Numbered from the stretch's first letter, positions 1 through 12,648 are shown. The stretch is 64,000 nt of DNA from Phlebiopsis flavidoalba (GCA_035772785.1 JAOCPU010000005.1:496001-560000), one strand, 5' to 3'. Notes: a model not told the origin generated them from the sequence alone. Translations and numbers: made by a program.

Positions 1-2656
1 GAGACGAGTGCGAAACTTGTCGACGAGCTTGCCCAACACCGTCCGAAGTCGAGGAAGGACCTTGGAAAAACGATTCGTGAATTCCATGGTGCCCATCACC
101 ATAGTGTCTCGTCGAAAGCGTGGGATCTGTGAAAGAGCTCAGCAGCAAAGTCCTCGTGCAATTTTTCGCAATATAGCCATCCCACTCCTTTTGAGTGATC
201 GCATTCGTCATCCTTGATGTACGTAGAGCAGAGCACTACCCAGAGAGCGACCCAGAAGACGGACTCTATGTCATGGACGGTGATTGTTACGGAATGGTGG
301 GTCTTCTTTTTTCCGGGATCCTGATCCTCATTGGGGCGCTTGATCGTAGAGTCCTTGTCACGAGATACATGGCCTGCGGCTAGAGGTGCGTCGTTGCGGC
401 GCCGTCTTTCTCTCCATGATGGCCTTTCAGGAGTCCGAGCGCTTCGTCTTCGTCTTCGGAGTCGATTCCCGCTGCCCCCAGACTGAACCTCAGGCTCGGA
501 GGCGCTGCTGCGCCTGTATATATGTGTTTAGTATACGATATTCGACTTCGTGGGGGGGACATAAATAACTCGGTACCGCTGTACGGCGGACGTCATGTCA
601 GCTACCCACCCAGTAACCATACCTATACCAAGTACACAAGACATGCGAATATCGCGCACCGTTCGAACACCAGGGTGGGCAGGTGGCGCCCTCTGGTTTA
701 GCACTATTCGACATCGGTGATCTTGCCAAAGTTGTCTGAGACTAGTATGTTGCCGATGCTGATGTCTCGATGAACCCATCGACACTGATGGAGTGCCTTG
801 AGACCTGTACAAGTACGTTAGCTCGAGGGGGCAAGCGTGTCAAGTATTTGGAATACGTGCCTAACAGGACTTCAGCGAGGCGAGAGAAAACTTCCGCGAG
901 CGATGTGTCAGCTCCGTTAGTCGCTTGCCAACTTCCGGAAATATAATTCGATGGTGAACTTTGGGGCTGTAACGGATAGGAGTGGGGCCTTTCTTCTCAG
1001 GACGAGGAAGTGCACCAGTCACGGGAAGCCGGCTGGCTACTCTGACCCCTTTGCGTTAGAGAGATTTAACCTTGATCTCCACCTCTTGCCGTCGATTTTC
1101 TTCAGAATTTCATCCCGTCGCTTCTCTGTGAATGTGTCGTCTCTCTTCCCGTTGTATTCGACGTCGCCCCACGTCGAGGCTCTGAATGAAGGTCGCTTCG
1201 ATAAGCCAGGCGCAGGCAAGTGCTTCGCTTTTGTCTTTAGCATCTTGTATAATCTTCTCCAAGATTTCGCCTTCACGGGTACGCCCCTCATCGAGTCTTC
1301 CATAATTAACACCAGGAGGTCCTTCAAGGACCAACACAGGTCCATGTTCTTCATTCCTCCGCTGAGAGCTCTCTCACCTCCCATACACGAGTCCCTCTAC
1401 CCCTCGTAAGGCTTCCGCGCGTAGCATCAAACCGACGTTCTGACAGCGATTCACTTCTTGAGTGTACGGTAGGTCTTCCCGTTAAGCGTCAATGTCATAG
1501 CGGATGGGGTTGTCGTTGGGGTCTCAGGTCTCTAATTCCTGCGGATCGTTGGGTCCCAGCCGAGTTGGTAGGGATCGGCGAAGGTGAGGGAAAGGAAAAA
1601 TCGGATGAATTGCTGGTGATACTAAACATTGATCAGGACCACTGTCGCTGAATAGAATGGCTTGCATACTCACAGTGTGGATATCCATTAGCCATGAGAC
1701 GAATACGTCCGAGCGGTTTTCATGTACCAGGACCCGCATGTTAACACCTTCGAATGGTAAAGCCATAAGTCAGTCGCCTTCTCGGGATCTTCTCGCATGA
1801 TGTGTTGGCCGGACCATAAGACTTTGGCATAATCCTGCCTGGGGTTGGGGGCGTGTCAGCACGAGAGTGAATGGGAAAAGATAATTGTTTGACCAGAGCC
1901 GACTCACATCCATCTCGTTGTTTTTAAGTATCGAGTCTCTTGAACTCGCCGGCTACGGCCCCATCGCTTACCTGTATCTTCATTCCCGCTCTCACTGTAC
2001 TGGAAGTCTCACCGCATACTGTTCACGGCGCTTTCGATCCGTGTCACGGGTCGATGAGGGAGGCGACACCCAACAAATGTCATCGCCGACAACTCCGCTG
2101 TGGCAAAGTCTCCCTGACGCAGTAAAGTCAGAACGGCTCATCGAATTCCCATTGTCACGAAACGGTGGATGAGGAGGGGACACCATTAGGATTACATTCA
2201 AAAATGAGTGTTCTTTTCGACTTGTCGAGGCCACTGGCGTCGACGATGCGTTCGATGATGCTCGGGAGTTTTGCGAATAGAGTATCTTCTGTGTGATCCC
2301 GACGAATCCGATTTCTCTTTACTGAATCCTATCCAGGTCCCCCCATCCTTATCCAGATTGAGAAGCTCGTTCGCGGCCCCTCCTTCAAGCCAAAAAAAAC
2401 CTTGGACAACACTGCTTATACTCACGCCTTGAGGAAGTGGAGGAAGCAGGCCGTCCTCATCAAAGAAGGCTGGTACCGCGGCACCTGAGGTACACACTCT
2501 TGGAGATCCTTCATAGCGAGGTGACGCATACCATCAGTGCGAGGCGAGGTCCGGATGAGCACTATTGATAGATTTCTTGACAGCCAGTGGAGTATCACGT
2601 GAGGAGAGGATATGACACTGCTTTGCTAGGCCTACTAGGCGTTTTTGGCGTGACAT
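1..2656 (-). pseudogene. FunK1 fungal-type protein kinase, copy A (cut by window start)
   Basis: This is a FunK1 kinase (Pkinase_fungal type) read leftwards and truncated by the window edge. The presumed ATG is at 2656, about 45 bases downstream of a TATA-like box. In order I see an N-terminal segment containing 'LLPPLPQGV' near 2400-2440, the FunK1-specific 'DKSKRTLIFECNP'-like block near 2200-2240, a segment matching 'RSDVFVSWLMDIHT' near 1690, and the N-lobe with 'REGEILEKI' near 1260. The catalytic loop reads WVHRDIS near 745-790, with ITDVE (in place of DFG) near 715. The C-lobe tail 'HDIESVFWVALWV' lies near 245-280. The reading frame shifts many times and an in-frame stop follows ITDVE. 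Copies B, C and E are close relatives. It is either a decayed gene or an intact gene blurred by sequence error; identification of the family is secure, functionality is not. Confidence 0.85.
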
Positions 2657-3525
2657 GGTGCGAAGAGTGTTGGGGAGCACTCATTCCAGCGCATGTCCCT
2701 TTTATATCCCTGAGAAGTGATCCGTACACGTGGCCGAATTGGGGAGGTGGCCAAAGGTCTAGCCTGTGACAGTTTCGAGCGGGAGGTGGTTGGTTCGGCC
2801 ATCGAGAACAATGGGAGAGGGCAGATGAACACACCTTCCTAATGCGGGATTGACACTTTACGAGACGCGTGGATCGACGTGATGCAATCGACGCCACGAT
2901 CAAGAGATGCGTGCGAACCTCCTCCCATAGCGAGCCAATTGGCGCTCTAGGTGGCCGAAAGACTTGCCTAATCGCGTTCAAGTTCTCCACATTTGAAGTC
3001 CCGCCAGAGCGAAATTAAGCTGCCTCGCCTCATACACGCGGAGTTGCCATGGTCTTGTCGGTGACCATAACTTGTCCGATTATCTTTCACAGGTTGATCG
3101 TCGATCCCGGTTTGCGGAATAAGCAAACACTTCAGACTTTAGGCCTTAGGCCACACTGCTCTGCTGCTTCGCGCTATGCTCAACGGATCTGATCGAGTAC
3201 ATTTGCTATTTTTTTTGGGCAGGCCGAGTTTGCTACTGGGTCTTCTCTGCAGAGAATCGGCTGCGGTGTTGTCCCCGACAATGTGGGGAAAGTTCTTCAA
3301 AGTGCTCGCGGGGCTGCTGTGTACGACGCATTGCGAACGTACGTGAGTTGGAGGGATGATCAAATGACTTGGGAGACATGAGTTTTGTTTCGTTGCTTTG
3401 CTACACGCTCCCATAGCATTTTGATAGAGATTATTCGGCGACTGTTGATACTCAAAGCATGGCAGATATATTGAAGCGTTAAGAAATAGCACGTGAAGCG
3501 TTCGCGATCCTGGCATCAACTTTCC
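2657..3525 (-). promoter_or_regulatory. Upstream region of FunK1 copy A, shared with copies B and E
   Basis: On the minus strand a TATA-like box (gatataaaag) lies at 2697-2710, about 45 bases before the presumed ATG at 2656. Further out, the bases at 2870-2990, 3040-3085, 3120-3150, 3245-3340 and 3400-3480 each recur as reverse complements upstream of copy B (18.02-18.75 kb). Parts also recur upstream of copy E (60.33-60.72 kb). The region is open for 149 codons on the minus strand at 3139-3588, but copy B does not preserve that frame, so I regard it as non-coding promoter DNA carried along by duplication. Confidence 0.6.
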
Positions 3526-6500
3526 TCCAACTTCCCGTTGGATGCGAGCATTTGACACGAGCACCCGTTTATACGAGGGAATCTCCAAAAGATATCTTAG
3601 ACGAAATTGCCAACAAATCGTCGAGCAATATAAGCATCAGCCTTTTAATGATTTCCCTGTGATCCATGAGCTAATATGTGAACTTTTGACTACGATGTAC
3701 GGATGAATAATTACATGAAATCCTTGATATTTCTTCTAGCACTTACAGTGCCGGTGGACACCAGTTGATAAACGATACATACATGGAATGAAAGCAGTTG
3801 AATTTGTCATAACGCGGCATACTCTTTAGAGAGCTGCGTGAGCTATGTAGGTCCCGTGCACATGGTTATACTCATATATATTAAACGCACGTTGACCTAG
3901 GATCTAACTCAACAAGTACTGAACAATCGTCACCGCCAAAGTGCGACTAAGCGGAGAGCGTCGTCAGTCACAACACCTCCGATCGGTGGCAAATAAGGCT
4001 GAAAATGCGTCGATCTCCGTCTTCTACTCAACACAGAGTGCGGGGTGAGGTCAGCGACGACCTCGTCTACGTGCCGATTTCTGCGCAAAGCGCGGATGGG
4101 CGTACACCCAGTGAGGGCCGGTGACAATAACTGGTCAGAGTCAATGAAAGTTCTCGTAGGTAGTCTACAGCAAACCGAAGCCCTTGCGTGGTGTTGGAGT
4201 CATAAAGAGAGTGGCTGAAGTTTCTATGAGAAATCACTGTCAGCAACGAAATGCGCGGTTTGCCTTTCTTGCGTGCGCCGTCCTTGTGACACGGCGGGGG
4301 AGCAGTTCGCCGAGTTTCACGTCCTTACCACTCCTCAGTGTATGCAGCTCTTGAGGGAGCTATGGCAGTGGTGAGTATCGACGGGCATACGACCTTGTCT
4401 GAGGGGTTTAACTAGCGTTCAATAGGGATGCCATGACCGTGGGAATAAACCGATCACAATTTTCAATGATCGAGCATTCAAGTCTGTACTTACCTCAGTC
4501 TCATCCCACTTACCCACCCAATCAGAGCCCGCTCACGTGACCTCCGCCAGCATTACACCGTGCCAGCCTCCGTCGCAAGGCCAATGAGGCGAAGCCGGCC
4601 GCGACGCCTATACGGCCTCCGTTGAGCCGAAGAGCAGAGGCCGGCAGGTCAGACGCCAGGCAAAGGCCGCCCCCACCAATCGTCGCGCACGCGCACGGCC
4701 CCGCGCGCGCCGAGCGCACAATACGTCGCGCGAGGCCCGCGTACGACCCTATCAATGTCAGGCGGGCGTGACGGATGGCGGCGGCACGCGACGTGCGGTT
4801 CTGGGGGGACACGCGTTGGTGTGTGCGCGGACGGTGTTGTGCGCGGTCGTGCTGGAGGGTGTGCCTGGCGATAAGGTCGGACCGGTGGTTGTAACGCGAG
4901 CGGGGCGCGTCCGATGGGATAGGGATAAGGGGGCTTGGCGAGGGGCAAAGCCAGCGGTGTGCAGGGCGATGTCGAGGCATGACATGGGATTTCCAAGCGG
5001 ATAAATTGTGTAGGCTTGGGCGAAATTTTGCACGAACGAGGCGGACATTCTTCCCGGATTTGCAGAAGCCATGTCGGATGCGGGGAGCGCCTAGGCACGT
5101 ATGTCGGGATTTCATGAAGAAGACTTGGTACTGTCGCGCGTGATTGGTGGAAGGATGGTGATCCAGTGTGTGGGGGCCTGTGGGTGACGTATAGCCACGT
5201 GCTCGAGGGACAGGTAGGCACCCGCTCAATTAGACTGTGGACACTGCTGAAGAGTTACATGTAATTGAGCTGGGGTCTCGCCCATGACAATGAGGCGTTT
5301 TTACCCTGGTTCGTCCCGCCAACTGGTGTGAGCGACACGGTGATGCCAGGTTAATCGCTGGTGGCGTGAGAGGTGCCCGATCTAGATATGTTTTCTTGGC
5401 GTCATGTCGAAGTGTCAGTCTATGCTGCAAACACTACGGACGTAACGACCGACTGAGGAACGCTGTCCGACACGATAATGAGTATACCGCTGCGGACATA
5501 ATCGCTCGGCTGGCTTGCATGACATATTGGCTGCCGTAGACGTCTGGTTGCGCCAAAGCCATTCGCTGACCGTATCGCGACAATGAACAGCCTACTCTGG
5601 TTCTGTCAAAGAGCACCAGCAGGCTCATTGCTAGAAATGACAGTGCTTGCCGTTGAATCGCATGTCCGATAGGAGCGTCCATCATAACTCTATCAATGTG
5701 TAAGCACAGGAGAAGAAAGAGACGGCCATACGAAACGGCATCACTTCACGGCCGTCGACACCGTCGGCTCTGGCCAAGTGATATGCGGGTTTAGGCGACA
5801 TCTGAATGAAGCGCAGCTGTAAGATTTGTTCTGGGACAGAGGAATAGGTACGGAACTCCTAGGTGCAAGAACAGTTCCTAAGGGTGGTCCGTCCTCGGCC
5901 GGACGTGAAGCCATCTTCCATAGTCAGGACGTATGGATCTGAGCCTCCGAGTCCAGTACCTTTCAACAGTCTCGATGTTACACTCCATGTGAAGGGATTA
6001 TAATAGACCATTTTATGGCCTAGATGGAATATATTATGAGACTTCATTTGTATGCACTAGAATTGGCACTTACCGGAGTAAGCAAGATTTCAACATGGAC
6101 GCATTGCCCGTAGTTCTTTATCTCGTATACTCCAGAGCGAGTCATTTGCTATTCCAGACACGAGAATAGACAACCACGACGGTACGTTGGGCGGCCTCTC
6201 TCGTACTACATCCAATCTGGACTTGTGCATACCAGATATTTGAGCGCATTAGGTTCCGAAGGCAGACGCTCGAAGCCTGAGAAGCTCAATGTCCGAGGAT
6301 TGTCCCAAAATAACTGGGCTCGATGAATGCGGTTCCGCGAGCCTTCCGTGGAGCTTCACGATGACGATAGATATGCGAGGACATTGTGGGTAGTTTTTCG
6401 CCGATCGTGGAACCTCGCGCCCACGCTGGCGAACGCATCCTCGACATGCTCGAAGGCAAGGACCCTGGCTTCCATTGCGTTCCTCATCATTCTATTCGAG

Positions 6501-7579
6501 CGGAGCAGATGAGGAGGAACGTAAGGGAAGAAGGTCTACGAGCCGCGAGGGGGCAAGCGTGTGGTGGCACCGGGATAACAGCCGTGTGGCGGTCAGGTAG
6601 ATTTGACGCGATCATGGCACTTGGGAGACCGCGAGTCTTGGGAGAATGTCAGAGAGACCTGTGTTTTGACAAGAAAATGGCGGCCTGAACTCACTTTGCC
6701 GAACGTTCTGGAGAAACGTTCAAGGTCGTCGTGGTCGCGGACAAAGGGTCGTCAGCTGGGCGTTTAGGGTAGTTGTGGCGTCGCGCACAAGGCAGGACGT
6801 TCCCACGGTCCTTCTCGTCAACTCCCACTCGGCTGAGGGTGCCCATCCACACCGTCCACGACAATTGCAGAACGTACGTCAATATGTAAGTTGGAGAATG
6901 AATACAGCGCCGTTTGAACAGCTGACCCTATCGAAACGCGACCAGGAACCTGCCTCCCACGGCAAGGAGACCATGATGCCGGATGCGCGCCGTACCATCA
7001 GCCCCAGAAGCTGGGACTCCCACTGCGCAATTCCGGGCTGAAACAGCGGAAGAGACACCGCATTTCGTCGTCGGAGTCGCTCGCACGACATTTTTGTACG
7101 TCTGCACCGATCTGTGAAGCGCATCAGAAAACCAGAGTAATTTTGGACGTACAGTGGCAGGCCGGGGTCGCTTGTCAACTTGGGCTCGATATCAAGGTTG
7201 CGGCGGCGGCGAAAGGAGGATTCTGATGATAGCATGGCGTCTATCCCAATCAACGCCTGTGCGCGACAGGCCAAAGTGTACATGGCTCCTCCTGCCTCTT
7301 GTGGCGGGCTTGCGCCAGGGGTCCCTGGACCAGTCGCCGGGGCGTCGCCTGTTGGATTGCTGCCGGAGTCAAGTCAAGCTGTTAATGGATCTCGTAGCCT
7401 ATCCCTGGTGCACGGGAAATCTGCCGCCCTCCCTCCTCCACACATATAAACTCGGACGCCGTCCAGTCTTCCCCCCCTGAGGTTCCCAGCCCATCCCAAG
7501 CGCAGCGCAGGACACCACCGTCCTCCTCAAGGCTCACCTCTCTCCGGTCGCACACCTGCCCAACGCGAACATAGCAGCC
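3526..7579. other. Gene-poor stretch
   Basis: No gene is recognised here. A GC-rich island at about 4530-4980 is open in several frames on both strands, with arginine-, alanine- and proline-rich translations typical of non-coding GC-rich DNA. On the minus strand between about 5860 and 7280 there are short open segments with plausible splice signals, for example an acceptor just before an open segment starting near 7112 and an open run near 6290-6560 reading 'EHVEDAFASVGARF'. They could be remnants of a degenerate gene divergent to the transporter, but I cannot place them in a family. Confidence 0.4.
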
Positions 7580-9172
7580 ATGTCGTCCGAGGACTTTTCC
7601 AGCACTCTCAAGCCCTCCGAGGTTGCGGTCAAGATGGTCGAGCTCGCGATTGCGAAGCACAATACGCGACCAGAGAAGGTCTTCATGAAGGCTGTAAGTG
7701 TCAATGACCGCCCGCCTCTGGCTCTGCCTGACCCGCCATTGTCCAGTTCACCGCCGGCGTCCTTCTCTCCTTTGGTGGTCTCCTCTCCGAGATCATTCAG
7801 GGCGGATCGGCGGGCATCAACTCGCAGAATCCCGGCCTCGTCAAGGTCATGGGTGGCTTCGTATTCCCGGTTGGATTGGTCATGTACGTGTTTATTCTTC
7901 ACCCAACGTGGACCCGTCCCGGGAATGCAGCACCCCAATCAAGGATGTAGTGCGGGGATGGACGCTGACCGTGGTTTCTGAATTGCAGGATCGTCTTGGG
8001 CGGCTACGAGCTCCTCACTAGCAACATGATGGTAAGCAAGCGTCCCGAGTTCCCGGCAATTCTGCGTTCTTACTTTGGCATGTCTGCATTCCTAGGTGTT
8101 CCCATATATAACGGCCGCCATCAAGCGGGCAATTCCATGGTGGGGCCTTCCTCTGAACTGGCTGCTCGGTGCGTAAGCTTGGAAATAAATCGCCACACCA
8201 AGCTGAAACATACCTGGCGGATTTAGTCACCTTCGGCAACCTGGTGGGAAGCTTGTTCTTCGCGGCCATCATCACGAAATGTGCGTTGGGCGTCGCGTAG
8301 CCACTCGCCCCTGAAGGTCGTGCTTCGTACTGACGCACTTGCCCCGTTCGCTAGATAGCGGCCTGGTGGAAGCCGACCCGTACAAGTCATTCACTGTCAC
8401 GTTTGCTCTGTGAGTTTTGCTCTCGTCGGAAGATCCGCCAAAGTTTCCCGGGCTTATCGCGTCCCACAGGCACAAGGCGAGAGACCCCGAATGGCACCAG
8501 ATCTTCTTGCGCGGTATTGGTTGCAACTGGCTCGTCTGTGTCGCAGTTTGGGTTCGTTCAATATCCACGACACCAATACTCGTTATCTGACCTGCGTCCC
8601 TTCCAGCAAGCTGCCGCTGCCCGCGACACCATTTTCGAAGGTAAGCCCGCATTACGGTCTGCCATCGTTCCATCGCCGACGGCCCCTTTAGATCGTAGCC
8701 ATCTGGTTCCCGATTTGGGTTTTCGTTGCCTGCGGGTTCGACAAAAAAAAACACGGTAAGCAGCATTCGGTTTCACGGCATGAACAGCATTCTGACCTGT
8801 GCCTCAGTCATCGCGCAACATGTTCTCCGTACCACTCGGTATCATGTACGGCGCTCCGGTAGGTTACCCGCCTCTTACGTCTCCGTCATTGCCTGACCTG
8901 GAACCCGTCTATAGTTGACCACTGCGGAGTACATCAGGAAGTGAGTGTATTCGCACCCACGCTCGCCGAAGTGCACACGCTGACGTCATGCGCTCTAGGT
9001 CCCTGATCGCCTCGTACCTCGGCAACATCGTCGGCGCGCTCTTCGTCGGCCTCCCCGCCTGTACTGGTATCTCACCGAATACCACTTCACCGACTCGCGT
9101 CTCAAGGACCTCGAGGACGGTAACAGTACGGACGGAAGCAATGCTCCCGAGCGCGTCGAGTCGCCTACCTAA
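7580..9172 (+). CDS. Formate/nitrite transporter (FNT) family protein
   Basis: This is a membrane channel/transporter of the FNT family, which moves small monovalent anions such as formate or nitrite across the plasma membrane; fungal NitA is the known relative. I read 12 exons with short GT..AG introns, the first at 7694-7746. The protein of about 305 residues starts MSSEDFSSTLKPSEVAVKM. Hydrophobic helices are visible in 'FTAGVLLSFGGLLSEI', 'VFPVGLVMIVLGGYELLTSNMM', 'VTFGNLVGSLFFAAIIT', 'IFLRGIGCNWLVCVAVW', 'IVAIWFPIWVFVACGF' and 'SLIASYLGNIVGALFVGLP'. The C-terminal tail is polar and ends in RVESPT with the stop at 9170-9172. Two single-base shifts are needed, one near 8816 and one near 9060. 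A run of nine A at about 8747-8755 adds three lysines where relatives have a short Phe-Asp/Glu-His link. The substrate cannot be told from sequence. Family assignment is firm. Confidence 0.92.
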
Positions 9173-10840
9173 GGACGGCACCGTTGTTCAGGAGGTATAC
9201 CGCGTTGTGAGCAAGCGGTCGACCGTAGAGCCGCCTGCCGCCGACTCGGAGCACGACGACCATAGAGCCAGGCGCGAGATGAAGATAGACTGTTATGGCG
9301 ATGCTGGGACGGTCCCATTTGACCTTCCCATATGCTGCTCTGCTCGTCATTGACGCGCCTCAACACGAATTGTTTGTGTATCACTTACTAAGTACTAATT
9401 ATGGCCTACTTGTTGTATACTTAGCATCGGCTATTCTTCTGCAATTTTTATATATTTGCTTGTACTTCTTGCATGAGCGGCGCGAGATGTTGGAGATGTG
9501 GAAAGCTCTCTAAAGCCCTCGCCCCGCGCGAGCGATGCAGCGAACGGTATATATTCCCAGCGCAAGCTTCGCGGGCGTGACAATCCGGGTCGCACCCAGT
9601 CATCCGTGGGCTGGAACATTAATCCTTACCCGGGTTTCGGCCGTTGGAGGCAAGAAAATACACACAAGCTGTTGTCTCATTGCGCGCCATTCGGGTGTGC
9701 AAGAAATAGACTCGAGGCGGAACGTTCAAAGATCCCCTGGGTCGTGCGATCGCCAGCGCCACAAAGGCTCGGCGTACCCGTTTTTGGTGCGAGGCGCATC
9801 AGATCCCGACGTTTGGGCGTTTGTCCATGTCTCCTGGTCTCCGAGTTGTTCCTGACCTTCAAGAGTGGATCGCTCGGATCGACGTAAACGATGCCAGAGA
9901 AACACGGTGTGTCTTGCGTAGAATGTACCCGGCTATTCTGACTCATAATTGTATAGAGACAAATGTTGGGTAATCTAGCAGCGCTACGATGTGTCTCGAC
10001 TCTGAACGTTACAGTGGTGTGGCTCCAAATCGTGTACAAATTCTTGACCTCTGCTCTAGGCTATACATCACTCAAGTACGTATGTTAATTGTTGAGAACT
10101 CATTATTGACTACCCCCTAGGTGTTCCGAGTTGTCTGTCGCGCCCCAGATGCAAGTCGCACCGCATCGGGTGCACACGGTGTCTCCGTTCATGTGGGGAC
10201 ATTCCGGTTCCTGGCAGCTAGCCGGCTACGCTTTTGGTGGGGCACCTCTTTACCTCCTCGTAGTGCAGTACTAACTATAGTGCTGTCACCGTCCCTCGCC
10301 GCCTTGCTTCTAGCATCGCAACGGCGGTCATGGACATCCCCCAGGGACGTCATCTGGGAGTCCACGGGTTTTCCTCCGCAATAGTCGGATCTCAAGGGTG
10401 GCCATCTATACGAACATACCACAAATGTCCACGACATCGCTGGTGTAATAGGTGCTTGGGGTCTGTGTAGGAGATTGAGGGAAACTGTCAGAGGTAAAGC
10501 GAAGATGATAAAAGACACGCACAGGATTATTTATGCGGTGAGGTCCCGTGGGGCATATGTCTCTAGAGCGAGGTCGACTTCAACACTGTTTCGAAGAAGA
10601 TTGGCCCAGGTTTTGATAGTGATGAGAGCAGATGCCGATGGCGCATGGGTCACGGTCGAGGGGGTCCCCAGTCTGGTAATTATACTCAGATCTCAGATCG
10701 ACCTTCGAGACTGCCTCAAAGGGAGTGTGCGGAAGTTTCACCCCATCCTGAGTCATCTTTGAGCTGATATTTGTTTGCTTCAGTAGAAGTCGGTACCCTC
10801 TGACCTGCCATAGCTTTTTTAGACTGTTCCCACTAGCGTC
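9173..10840. other. Gene-poor stretch downstream of the FNT gene
   Basis: This probably holds the 3' untranslated part of the transporter gene and then intergenic DNA. AT-rich DNA lies at about 9360-9470. The open frames here are short, overlap on both strands, and give no recognisable protein. Confidence 0.4.
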
Positions 10841-11195
10841 GGCGTCAAACGACCCTCGCCTTTCCGTCCCCACCGGACGTGCGCCCTGTCCTGTACAATA
10901 TCCCACCACCTGGTCATGAGCCCGCCACCGACTGAACACGTCAACCAACAGCAGCCCAGTCACTCCTTTACCCAAGCACTCAGATCGTGATCGCAAACTC
11001 GCGCCACTCGCCTCTTACTCCACTTCACCGGAGGGACCTGACACACTGGCGAACTATGCTCTCTTTGACCCAATGGATGAAGACTTTTTGGCCGGTCTCG
11101 ACTTTATTTACTCTGGCAACACCGATATCGACGTGCTTAACAAGACACATGGCGTGTTGACCCCGCCGTGGTGACCCCGCCTGGTCCAGGATGTC
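10841..11195 (+). pseudogene. Unidentified Ser/Pro-rich reading frame, interrupted
   Basis: One frame stays open from about 10841 to the TGA near 11173, apart from a single TGA near 10917. It reads a Ser/Thr/Pro-rich stretch followed by an acidic, hydrophobic segment 'NYALFDPMDEDFLAGLDFIY'. That composition resembles a regulatory-protein tail more than chance sequence. Further frame-shifted pieces may continue to about 11545. I do not recognise a family and see no DNA-binding or catalytic motif. It could be a degenerate gene fragment or a frame open by chance. Confidence 0.25.
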
Positions 11196-11734
11196 TCATA
11201 GACGGACGTTCTCTCAAATTGGAGCTTAGGTCTATTTGCTGACTACCAATCGCCTCTCAACGCTACGAGTTTCACGACACAGACGAACTGAGAGTCTCCC
11301 CGGAGCAAAGACTTTGACGCAATCGAGGCGCCGCCCTTCCCAACTCTTGTTCTCCGCGCTGACTCCCTGTCGGCTATGAAGACATGTTTACACGAATGGA
11401 AACGCTTTCAGCAGGCGATCCAACGATAATCAATTTCACTGAAGAAATAGAACCTGCTTTACAGCCCGCTTGCAAATTTGTTAGGGAGGTCGGGTACTTG
11501 GACGAGTCTGTCCTTACACGAAATCACATCCTTTTTTACGTATAAATTCTAAACAATGCTGGTATATGACGGAATAATTCCTCGAATAGATTAAGTCATT
11601 GAGTGAGCCTGTGATAATGTTCGCTGTGAGAGCTCTGGACTGCCGAGTGCGCGGGGAATAGGGGATGGTCGGTGGCCGATGATGGCCTGAGCTTCTGTTT
11701 AGCGCGCCACGATAATTCTGGCGGGTGGCGCCTA

Positions 11735-11761
11735 TTACCGTGCTACCGTAGCACGATATCA
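11735..11761. repeat. Short palindrome carrying the MITE-type terminal motif
   Basis: The bases gtgctaccgtagcac form a perfect-looking dyad, followed by gatatc. The sequence resembles two facing copies of the TAYCGTGGCACG terminal motif described for the element at 12057-12648. A related motif, gcgccacgataat, lies just upstream at about 11702. It is probably an excision or deletion remnant. Confidence 0.4.
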
Positions 11762-11973
11762 ATGAGTTGCCTTTAAACGGAAGGGCGGGGGACCCCAGAG
11801 AGCGCGGACCGCGTCGGGCGTTGTTGTTGTAGACAGTGTACGCGGCCTGCTACATCACGTTCGGCGAGAGTGTTTGACAGCGGAGGCGTTGCTGATGGGC
11901 AACAGCCGACGGCGGAAGCTGCCGGAAGGCGGGCAAGAGGCGGGCTACTGATGGGAGATCCTCTCGGGCAGAT

Positions 11974-12023
11974 ATCGTGGCACGGTAAGCCTGGGAGGCC
12001 AGTTTCTTAGCGTGCCACGGTAA
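11974..12023. mobile_element. 50-bp inverted-repeat element remnant
   Basis: The left end reads TATCGTGGCACGGTAAG and the right end CTTAGCGTGCCACGGTA. The reverse complement of the right end agrees with the left at 15 of 17 positions by eye. Only about 16 bases lie between the ends. This looks like an internally deleted copy of the same terminal-repeat family as the neighbouring 592-bp element, which begins 33 bases further on. Confidence 0.5.
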
Positions 12024-12056
12024 TCCTCTGGTCTGGGAAGCGCCTCCAGCCAAATT

Positions 12057-12648
12057 ACCGTGGCACGCTACAGTGCTTTTCAAAAGAATTGGCAGTCGGC
12101 GATTGCGTTCCATTTATTTGTTTCCGTACAGTGTAAATATTCCCTTTGAAGGTAATCGTAAACGGTCACATCAGTCACCGCGCGCGGAAGAGTGACACCT
12201 CCCAGTACTATCCCGTAGACTATTACCTGCACACGAGAATGCCTCTTGAATATCCTAACATGTAGTAGAATCACTATGTACTAATGAACTCATGTCAAAG
12301 GACAGCTATCGGTGATATTTTACCTCATGTTTGACCAGTCTATCGGTACATAAGTGCTATACATGCAGGAAAAACGGGCGCTGTAGATAAAAACAGCTCA
12401 GCAATCAATTATGCGCACCCCGTATGCCTTCCACTACCACTCTACTGTGTTTTGGGAGATTAGAACGAGTGGATTCCCAATGTCACCCTTACGGCGCGCA
12501 GTACTGACTGACCTGATGTGACCCCGACGATTACCCGAAAAGGCACTATTTGTACGGAACAAATAAATGGAGTGCAATCGCCGACTGCAAATTCTTTTGA
12601 AAAGGACTGTAAGGAATAAACCCACTCATTTCTTAGCGTGCCACGGTA
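12057..12648. mobile_element. MITE-like non-autonomous DNA element with long terminal inverted repeats
   Basis: The element begins TACCGTGGCACGCTA and ends TAGCGTGCCACGGTA, exact reverse complements. The inverted similarity continues inward: 12077-12145 (caaaagaattggcagtcggc and onward) matches the reverse complement of about 12540-12608, giving terminal repeats of roughly 70-90 bp. No transposase is encoded, and internal frames are below 70 codons. The terminal TA may be a TA target duplication, which would leave CCGTGGCACGCTA as the true end. The transposase family cannot be assigned from the ends alone. Confidence 0.75.

Larger units (their letters stand above)
1..3525 (-). repeat. Left arm of inverted FunK1 duplication
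   Basis: This arm (gene A plus roughly 0.87 kb upstream) matches the right arm at about 18020-21568 in opposite orientation. Direct nucleotide matches include 3321-3339 with the reverse complement of 18212-18230, the stretch around 3248-3277 with 18278-18305, and the stretch around 3452-3480 with 18049-18060. The left end lies outside the window. About 14.5 kb, holding the transporter and NAD kinase, separates the arms. Confidence 0.75.

Noticed and set aside
951..1409. 152-codon plus-strand frame
   Set aside because: It is the antisense shadow of FunK1 copy A, whose minus-strand motifs are clear.
3139..3588. 149-codon minus-strand frame upstream of FunK1 A
   Set aside because: The duplicated copy upstream of FunK1 B does not keep the frame open, so it is unlikely to be under coding selection.
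4522..5229. 235-codon minus-strand frame in a GC-rich island
   Set aside because: The same DNA is open in other frames on both strands, the translation is Arg/Ala/Pro/His-rich without motifs, and no splice or start context supports it.
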